NCBI GenBank assembly: GCA_023055505.1
Contig: JALIRH010000044.1
Span: 124,001 to 188,000, forward strand
DNA from: Callipepla californica brunnescens
Lineage: Eukaryota; Chordata; Aves; Galliformes; Odontophoridae
Direction of reading: 5' to 3'
Length of the DNA: 64,000 nucleotides
Below the pieces are notes generated by a model. It made no database searches, was not told the origin of the DNA, and saw only the letters and a list, made by a program, of their open reading frames with translations. Positions 57,010 through 64,000 of this stretch are shown here, in pieces. A program made the translations under genes and the position numbers. Position 1 is the stretch's first letter. Each line of letters opens with the position of its first letter.

Positions 57010-57480
57010 GTCGGGGCCGGAGACAGGCCCGGCTTAGCGTGTTTGTTTGTTTACGGCCATTAGCGCGGGGCCGGCTCCAGCACTCGGCACCCGCGAGACT
57101 AATGGAGCAATTAGCGGCCCCGGGGCTGATAGCATCGCCCCGAGCGAGGCCCCCGACAGAGGCAGCGTGCTACCGGGCTGCCCGCGCTCTGTCCCCGGCG
57201 GCTGGGGGCGGGGGGGGGGGGGGGCTCTCGGAGCGGCTCCGTGATGTGAGCGGCCGCCGCAGGGTTGCTCACCCCTCCTCGGCCCGGTGGGAGGGGGGAA
57301 GGGGGGTGCCTTGGCTCCGCCGCAGCATCCGTACGGCGAGCTCCATCCATTACAATAATCCCCTGTCTAAACAGAGCGCAGGAGCGGCCGGGACAACAAG
57401 GCCCCGCTGTAAACAGAGCTCAGGGGACGCCGCTAATGATATAAATAAAATAACCATTAATAGCCCGCTGACCCCGGCCC
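57010..57480. promoter_or_regulatory. Candidate NKX2-3 upstream regulatory block
   Basis: Within the CpG domain, AT-rich patches carry a forkhead-like GTTTGTTTAC near 57045, GACTAATGG and CAATTAGCGG near 57095-57115, the decamer TAAACAGAGC twice (57368-57377 and 57410-57419), and GCTAATGATATAAATAAAA near 57431. About 2.6-3.0 kb upstream of the NKX2-3 ATG. A G15 run sits at 57210-57224. Confidence 0.4.
57210..57224 (+). repeat. G15 homopolymer
   Basis: Run of fifteen G in the NKX2-3 upstream CpG domain, preceded by GGGGGC. G-quadruplex-prone and prone to length error. Confidence 0.85.
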
Positions 57481-59103
57481 GGCCGCCTTGGGAAAGCCCC
57501 GCAGCCGCATCCCGGGGCTGACACCCGGCGGCAGGTACCGGGGCTGCGCTCTGCCCCGGCTCTCGCACCTCCGCACCGCACCGGGAAGCCACCGCTCGTC
57601 TCGGCCGCCCCAGCACGAACGGGACCGGCCCGGCACAAGCAGGGCGCGATCATCCCCCGTTTCTGCGGCTTCCCCAGCCGGGAACCGCCGCTCTCCCCGC
57701 GCCGAAGCCTGAGCCGGCAATGCGGGAAAGAGCACCGGGAGCGAGGGCAGGGGACAAAGCCTCGGGAAGGGTCGTGGGTGCTGCCACGCCCGTCGCCTTC
57801 ATCCGCGGGACGTGCGTCCCCAGAGTTCTCTCCAGGGTCGGCAGAAGCGGGTGCCGACGGGAGAACCGCTCAGGCCGCCGTGCCGCCCCGGGGAGCCGGT
57901 TCCGCCCGAGCCGGGCTCCCCGTGCCCGCGGGGCAGCGCGCTGGCGCCAGGCGAACCCACGGGGATGAGGAGCGTGGGCAGAGACTCGGCCAGGCCCGTG
58001 GCCGAGCCCTAGGCACGGCGGTTGGAAAACTGGGGACGGCTGGAAAAATAGGGCCCTAATTCTTCGTCCACTCAGGGCCGTAAAAGGCCCAGCGCAACAG
58101 TCTCGCCGTGCTCCGGCCCCTGTCCCTCCATTCGCCGAAAGGCGGCTGCGGGCTCCGGGTGAGTGCTGCCCCGCGCACAGACCGCAGAGCCCGAAGCCCG
58201 CACCTCCCCGGGAGCCGCGAGCGGGCCGAGGCCGGCGGCGGATGGAGCGCTGAACGGCGCTAATCGTTACCGGGGCCGGCGGCAGCGCGGGGCTTCTTCC
58301 CTCCGCACACCGGCGGCACGGGACAGCGCCGAGCGCTCAGCCGGACCCCCAGAGACCCGGTTATGGCGAGCGGGTTTCCCGGTGCGCGGTCGGAACCGGA
58401 CGATCTGAAGATAGAAGGGCAGGCGGCCCCGGGAGCGCGCAGGGAGGGATCCCGAGCAATCACCGCGCGGGTTTCACGGAGGCGCGGTGGGAACGATGCG
58501 GTGCGCCCGGGCAGGCTCGGTGTCCGCCAGGGGAACGGGACCGGCAGCAGCCGAGCCGCGGCCGTCTGCGCGGGACGTGGGTCCTCTTTCCGAGGCTGCG
58601 CCGCCGGCAAATGCGTTTCGCCGTTGCGGTCGGAGCGGTGGGACGCGGGGAAACGAAGGTACCGACACGGGCGGTAAACGGCGGAGCCGCCGCCCAGTAC
58701 CGACCCGAGAAAGGTACCGACACTCACCTGCCCGCCGTGAGCCCGGCTCCCCGCCGCCTCGCCTCGGCGCCGATCCGAGTCCTGCGGGGCGGCAGCAATT
58801 TAATCACAACGAAATTTCCCACCCGGCCCCCCCCGCCCGGCACTTGGCGCGCCCGATGCACGCTCCGTGGCGACGCTGAGCCCTTCGAGCGCCCCGGGGG
58901 CCGCGGGGCTCCGCAATGGGGTCCCGGTGCCGCCCGCCGCACCGCACCGGTGTGTTCGGTGGGGCCGAGGCGCAGCTCCGGGCCCCGGGGAACTGTCGGT
59001 GTGGAGCGGCTCGGCGGGCAGCGGGCCGCTCGCTCGCTGCGTTACCCGCCGGCACGGTGTCGTGGCGGCTCCGTTCGGCCGCCGCCCGCCCGTTACCGGC
59101 GAG

Positions 59104-59138
59104 AGAAACGAAACGAAACGAAAGAAAACGAAAGAAAA
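59104..59138 (+). repeat. Short (GAAAC/GAAAG)n imperfect repeat
   Basis: Seven imperfect GAAAC-like units in a GC-rich background. The one-base spacing between GAAA cores does not match the two-base spacing of an interferon response element. Confidence 0.7.
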
Positions 59139-60052
59139 TGCCGAACGGGCCGGGTTAGCTCTCCGTATCCCTGCCCCGCGCCGCCGCGGCCCCGGGATGC
59201 CCTCCGGCCGCGACCCGGCCCTGTTCACCTGGGCCCGGCGCTGGCGGAGCTCTGGGACCCGGTCTGCCCGCGGCGGAGTACCGCACGGTCCCCGGGCGGG
59301 AGCGGAGCACGGCGGCTGCGGGGAGCCCGTGCGGGCGGGAGGGGACGCGCCAGCGCCGAGGTATATGCGGGAGCACTGGCGGGACAGAGGGGGTCCGGAA
59401 AACACGGAGGACGTCGGGTACGTGTACGTCGCACGGCTACTGCCCGCCCGGACACCGCCAACTCGGCAGCGGGGCACTTGCGGGGCCGCACGTGTTCGCC
59501 CCGAGCCGTTTGCGGGAGGGGACCGGCGGGGCGCGCCGGGCGGGGGTCCCTACCTACCTACACGTGCTTAGCACTGGGAGGCGCGGCGGCGGCCGCGGCT
59601 CTCTCCGGGGTCCCCGAACCCCGCGCCCGCGGGCTCAGCCCCGTCGGACGGGTGCCGGACCGGCGGGGCGCTCTCCGGGGAAGCGGCCTCCCCGAGCGCA
59701 GCCTTAATACATTGCTATTTCTGGCCCGGGCGGCCGGAGTCGGGCAGGGGGCCGGCTCTGCCTCCCCCTCCCTCCAATGGCGAGGCCGCCCCCGGCCCCC
59801 GGCCCCTCCTTGCCGTGACGTGCCGGCCCGGGGCAGAGGAGGCTCCCGAGCCCTTGGCTGTCCCTGCAGAAGCTGTAACAAAACGCAGACCCCCAGCGCC
59901 GGGCTAATGGAGGCAACTTAGACAGGAGCAGGCGCGGCCCCTCGTCTCTCGGCGCTGCCCGCTCCCCCCGCACCGGGCGCGGCGCTCCCCGCCGAGCCGC
60001 AGCCCGAGCGCCGCCGGGCCCCCGGGACTCCCCGGCCGCTCGCGCTGCCCCG

Positions 60053-60398
60053 ATGATGTTACCGAGCCCCGTCACCTCCACCCCTTTCTCTGTCAAAGAC
60101 ATCCTCAACCTGGAGCAGCAGCAGCAGGACCCGCACTATGGGGCCCAGCTCCCGCACCACCTGGAGCACCACTTCCACCCCGCCGCCTGCCTGCTGGCGG
60201 CCGCCGACGGCGCCCGCTTCTCGGACGGCGAGGAGGAAGAGGAGGAGGAGAAGCTGTCCTACCTGAGCTCCGTGGCAACGCCCGGCGGCCAGGCGGACGC
60301 GCGGCTTTCCGCCGACAGCTACGTGCACGCCGTGCTGCGCGGCTCCTGCGAGGCACCCGGCCCGGGAGAGGAGCTGGACCCCACGGCCCGCGACCCGA
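60053..60398 (+). CDS. NKX2-3: NKX2-3 coding exon 1
   Basis: 346 nt, 115 codons plus one base. Carries the TN motif, a Gln run and the acidic stretch; donor GACCCGA|GTGAGT. The frame stays open beyond the donor for about 320 bases because of GC richness. Confidence 0.95.
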
Positions 60399-61579
60399 GT
60401 GAGTACCGACCCCGCCGCGCTCCCCGCACCGCCCGCAGCGCTCGCTCCCCGCCGTCCGTTCCGAGCCGCGGAACCCCGGTACCGGCGCTGCCCCGCAGCC
60501 GCGCCGAGCCCTTTCCCCGCCGCGGAACCCCGGGCACCTGGAGCGGGGAGCGGCGCGTCTTGAGGCTGCCCGTACCCAACCTCCGCGCCGCGGCGTTCCG
60601 CGTCCCCGGGCAGAGCCTTCGCGGAGCTGCCGGACTGTCCCACGCTCCGCCGCTTGGCGGGACGGGTGAGGCCCGGCCTTGGCGCGGCGCGGCGCGGTGC
60701 GGTGCGGTGGAGAGAGGTGGCTGACGAGCAGGTGCCCGGGGCTCAGCCCCGTGGTGGGAGCTCCGCCGCCGGCGCGGAGGAGCGGAGTCGCTCCCGGCCC
60801 CGCCGCCCTCCTCGGCGCTGCTTCCCAGCCCGAGCCGCGGTTCCCCGACGGGAGCGGCGTCGGGCGGCGGTGCGCGGCTCGGGGCCCCCTCCCCGCGGGA
60901 CGGCCCGGCGCAGCCGTGACCTGTGCTCCCCCGTGCAGAGAGCTGCGCCCTGAAGAAACCGCTGGACGCCGCGGAGAAGCCGGAGGAGGCGGAGAGGCCG
61001 AAGCAGCGGAGCCGGAGGAAGCCGCGCGTCCTCTTCTCGCAGGCGCAGGTCTTCGAGCTGGAGCGGCGGTTCAAGCAGCAGCGTTACCTGTCGGCTCCGG
61101 AGCGGGAGCACCTGGCCAGCAGCCTGAAGCTCACCTCCACGCAGGTGAAGATCTGGTTCCAGAACCGGCGCTACAAGTGCAAGCGGCAGCGGCAGGACAA
61201 GTCGCTGGAGCTGGGCGGCCCCGCGGCCCCGCCGCCGCCGCGTAGGGTGGCCGTGCCCGTGCTGGTCCGCGACGGCAAGCCGTGCCTGGGCGGCTCGCAG
61301 GGCTACAGCTCGGCGTACAACGGGCCCTACTCCTACAACGGCTTCCCCGCCTACGGCTACGGCAACGCCGCCTCCTACAACCCCGGCTACGGCTGCACCT
61401 ACCCGGCGGGCAGCGGCGGGGCCTCGGTGCAAGCCGCCTGCAGCCCGGCGGCGGCCGCCGGCCCCTTCGTGAACGTGGGCGGCCTGGGGGGCTTCGGCGG
61501 CGGCGGGCAGGCGCTGCACCAGGCGGCGGCGGGGCCGTCCTGCAGCCAGGGCGCACTGCAGGGCATCCGGGCCTGGTAG
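60053..61579 (+). CDS. NKX2-3: NKX2-3, NK2 homeobox 3 transcription factor, complete
   Basis: NK2-class homeodomain transcription factor; NKX2-3 acts in gut mesenchyme, spleen and vascular endothelium and in pharyngeal development (family knowledge). Two exons join in frame to 328 codons (human about 364). Order: TN repressor motif at residues 8-20 ([13 protein letters not shown]), acidic stretch of Glu and Asp about 59-67, homeodomain 141-200 with the NK2-specific Tyr at position 54 (Y194) in [14 protein letters not shown]2-specific domain about 217-232 ([16 protein letters not shown]), a Tyr/Gly-rich tail, and the C-terminus GALQGIRAW. Start MMLPSPVTS matches the family. GIRAW endings are shared by NKX2-5 and NKX2-3; synteny next to GOT1 and the overall sequence favour NKX2-3. 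The human poly-alanine tract in the tail is missing. Confidence 0.95.
60399..60938 (+). other. NKX2-3 intron
   Basis: 540-nt CpG-rich intron at the position usual for NK2 genes, between the TN-containing exon and the homeodomain exon. Confidence 0.92.
60939..61579 (+). CDS. NKX2-3: NKX2-3 coding exon 2
   Basis: 641 nt. Acceptor GTGCAG|AG completes a Lys codon. Encodes [19 protein letters not shown], the whole homeodomain, the NK2-specific domain and the tail to GIRAW; TAG at 61577-61579. Confidence 0.96.
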
Positions 61580-61734
61580 CCCGCACGCACTCAGGGCCGG
61601 GAGCGGACCGGCACGACGGCCCCGCGGCCCCGCAGCGCCCTTACGCCCCGCGGACTGAAGGCGGAGGGGCGGCGCGGCGGGACCCCGGCTCTTTCCCGGG
61701 GCCGCGGGGCGGAGCGGAGCGGCGGAACGGGACT

Positions 61735-61756
61735 GGACGGGACGGGACGGGACGGG
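61735..61756 (+). repeat. (GACGG)n short tandem repeat in NKX2-3 3' UTR
   Basis: About four GACGG units in the 3' UTR. Confidence 0.85.
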
Positions 61757-61942
61757 CCGAGCCCGCAGCGGAGCGCCGCCGCCCCGAGGTGCCGCCGCGA
61801 CGGGCGGGCCGGAGCTGGCCGCGCCGTGCCACCGGAGCAGCTTCGCTTGTAAAAAGCCGACGGCGGGGCCCGGGGCTCCCGCGGCCCCTCTCTCTATCTA
61901 CTCTGTATCGGTTTCTGCCAGCGCCAGCTCGCGGAGTCAGTC

Positions 61943-61948
61943 AATAAA
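61943..61948 (+). terminator. NKX2-3 poly(A) signal (AATAAA)
   Basis: AATAAA 364 bases after the stop codon, after a GC-rich 3' UTR with a (GACGG)n run at about 61735-61756. Confidence 0.8.
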
Positions 61949-62059
61949 CCAGGTGCAATATCCGCCGCCCGCTCCTCCTTCGCCCGGCGGCCGATGCCCG
62001 GCGGGGCTCGCAACGCCGTGCCCGCGGGGCAGGGCGGCCCGGGCGGATTGTGAGCGTGC

Positions 62060-62420
62060 CAAGGCGCTGAATGGGGCCGCGCAGCTCAGAGCCGGCCCAT
62101 TGTGGCCGCCGGGCCGGCGCTGAAAGGAGCCGCCGAGGAAGGTAGCGGGAATAGGCGCTTATTGGATTCGGGAACAAAAGGTGTGGCAGGGAGGCGAGGG
62201 ACAAAGGGGCCCCGGCGCCGAGATTGACGGGCCGCTTTGCCCCCCACTGAGGCCCAGGCCCGGCGCTTTATGCGCGGGGGCTGCAGAAACGTGCTGGGTT
62301 TTGTTCCCCTTTCTCTGAGCGCAGGGGGAGAGGAGGGGGGTCCGCGGGCCGCTGATTAGGGCCGGCCGGGCCGGGCAGCCTGAATGCCGGGGCATTATTG
62401 CTACATGTTCAACCATTCCG
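62060..62420. promoter_or_regulatory. Candidate NKX2-3 downstream regulatory block
   Basis: Just past the poly(A) site: CCCATTGTGG near 62097, GCTTATTGGATTCGGG near 62157, AAAAGGTGTGGC near 62176, GGACAAAGGGG near 62199 and GCATTATTGC near 62393. Inferred from motif texture. Confidence 0.3.
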
Positions 62421-62960
62421 CTCGGCTGCAGGGGGAGGGGGCGGACGAGACCCTCAACGCTGCCCGGCGACCGCTCCCGCCCCATCCCCGTCCCGTCCCA
62501 TCCCGTCCGGGGACGCACAGCCGCGGGCGCGGCCCCACCGCGGAGCCCTCGGCTCGGTGCCGCTGCCGTGCGGAGCCCGGCGGATGCGCGTCCCCGGAGC
62601 CCCGACGGCGCGGGGATCGCTCCCGCAACGCGTCCGTCCCGCAGCCGGCCCAGAGGTGCCGTTGACGCTGCTCAAACGTCGCGCGTCCGCACCGCGCGGG
62701 GTGAGCGTGCGCTTCTCGGAAAGAGCCGGAGAAATGTTCAGCTGCGTTCCCGACGCTCGGCGCGGTTCGGCTCGGTACGGCTCGCCGTGGCCGTGTCCCA
62801 CGAGCACCCCGAGGCCTCTGGAGCCGCGCTGGGAAGAGGATGCGGCACGCCCAGCGATTGTTTGCCGGGTGGCAGCGAGGTGTCGCGGGAGAGGAAGCCC
62901 ACGCTCGGCTCTTGGCCGTCGGAGCTGAGCGGCGGAGGCTCCGCAGTCTCGTGGGTAGAA

Positions 62961-64000
62961 ACAGGATAGCCAAGAACAAATATAGGTAACGTCCGAGATT
63001 GGTCTCGGCTGCAAGGAAAGAAATGCGTTCCCCTCTGTGTTCTGCCATATTGTTGTTTGCAGAAGTAGGGGACCTGCGTGAGTTCGTGCCTCAGTGAGCA
63101 AGATGGAGGAACGGTAACTGCAATACAGCCTCCTCCAGAATGAGGGTGTGCAAGGAGAGCTGCCCGCTTAGTGCTTCCCCTCCAAGTAAGTGACGGTTTG
63201 TTGGGAATCTGCCTCATCTAGCAGCACCCTGAGGCTCTGGGTGAGATGCACCTATCTGTGGCCAAGTCTTGAACATGGGTGCTCAGGCAGAGCAAAGGAG
63301 CACACGGAGACCCTGCTGGCTTACACAGCAATGCCGTGCAGCAACAGCATTACGGAACGCCAACAGCACCGAGCATGGCCATAGGCGTGGGTGTAGTATT
63401 GTGGGAGGTTCTGGATGTCCACCATCACGATCCACTCTGCTGGGATACATCCCAGCTGTCCTACCAGCCCAGCTCAGGGGGAGGGACCCCTCAGCATCTC
63501 TCTCGCCCACGGCCCCCCAGCAGATGGGGAGGACAGAGCAGTGCAGGGTAAGCCGTGAGCGGGGCGGTGGAAGCAAAACATTCTGAAGAGGAGGAACAGC
63601 CGGTGGTGGTGGGAGGGAGGTGATGGGAGACCGCAGATTGGCCAAGCGGCCCAAGGAGGGGAGACACAATGGGGGGAAGTGGCTGCGTGGCTGCCCTGGA
63701 AGCAGCGCCTGCCCATGACGTACCTCGTCCCATCGCGCCCTGTGCGAGGCCACGTGTGCCATGCGCTGCTGGGACTCTACAGTGCGTGGTGCTGCAGCAG
63801 TGGTGGTGTGGCCACCGGGGTGTTGGGGAAGGAGAAAGCCGTGGCTGAAGGGTGGAGGTGTTTCTTCCTGGTCCAAAAGGAGGATTGGGTTGGCTCTTGT
63901 TTGGGAGTCAGAGAGGGAAATTGATGATTGTTTCCAGCCAGGGCCTAAAAACCCTACAAAGCCTAAAACGAATGCTGGCCTAAAGCAAAGAAAGGCCGTG
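62961..64000. other. Downstream flank; no gene seen
   Basis: GC-moderate non-coding DNA after the CpG domain. No exon of the neighbour expected from human synteny (SLC25A28) was recognised before the right edge. Confidence 0.6.

Larger units (their letters stand above)
56450..62960. promoter_or_regulatory. Broad CpG-rich domain around NKX2-3
   Basis: About 6.5 kb of nearly continuous CpG-dense DNA extending far upstream and downstream of NKX2-3, interrupted by AT-rich blocks (57040-57130, 57340-57470). Such broad domains typify developmental transcription-factor loci. Open frames of up to 436 codons here are due to lack of AT-rich stop codons. Confidence 0.7.

Noticed and set aside
59104..59138. 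GAAAC repeat as an interferon-response element
   Set aside because: GAAA cores are separated by one base, not the two needed for the IRF/ISRE consensus.
58611..59921. 436-codon plus-strand open frame upstream of NKX2-3
   Set aside because: CpG-island composition suppresses stop codons; the sequence is Arg/Pro/Gly-rich, without domains, and overlapping frames on both strands look the same.

Overview
The window is vertebrate nuclear DNA, almost certainly from a galliform bird close to chicken. The evidence is four genes with vertebrate intron-exon structure, CR1 retrotransposon tails of the bird type, very GC-rich CpG islands over promoters, and protein sequences close to the avian orthologues as I recall them. 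The gene order HPSE2(-), CNNM1(+), GOT1(-), NKX2-3(+) matches human 10q24.2; the corresponding chicken chromosome should be 6 (recalled, not checked).

Layout. 1-14463: the 5' end of HPSE2 on the minus strand (coding exons 1-3 plus introns; the remaining exons lie off the left edge). 14464-22178: intergenic spacer between the divergent HPSE2 and CNNM1 promoters, with large CpG islands at both ends. 22179-34101: complete coding region of CNNM1, 11 exons and 940 codons, including a 63-nt cassette exon. 34102-37280: the convergent 3' ends of CNNM1 and GOT1. 37281-40268: complete GOT1 on the minus strand, 9 exons and 412 codons, under a CCAAT/GC-box CpG promoter. 40269-60052: about 20 kb of non-coding DNA between GOT1 and NKX2-3. 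It holds a telomere-like degenerate tract, a 189-bp perfect GGAGA array, old CR1 remnants and several AT-rich blocks that look like conserved regulatory elements. 60053-61579: NKX2-3, 2 exons and 328 codons, inside a CpG-rich domain of about 6.5 kb. 61580-64000: the NKX2-3 3' UTR and downstream non-coding DNA.

The genes are not an operon or pathway. They are a heparanase-like secreted protein, a CNNM-family membrane protein, a cytosolic aminotransferase and a homeodomain transcription factor, kept together by ancient synteny. Splice junctions were assigned by hand from GT/AG sites, reading phase and similarity to recalled orthologues; every exon set closes in frame.

I found no CRISPR array, operon, prophage or other new molecular system. 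The best leads are regulatory: an intronic CpG island with an ATG followed by a splice donor (about 8.2-8.5 kb), a duplicated decamer in a non-coding block 2.6 kb upstream of NKX2-3, and several candidate conserved elements in the GOT1-NKX2-3 interval. Most long open frames in the CpG islands are GC-driven and not genes.
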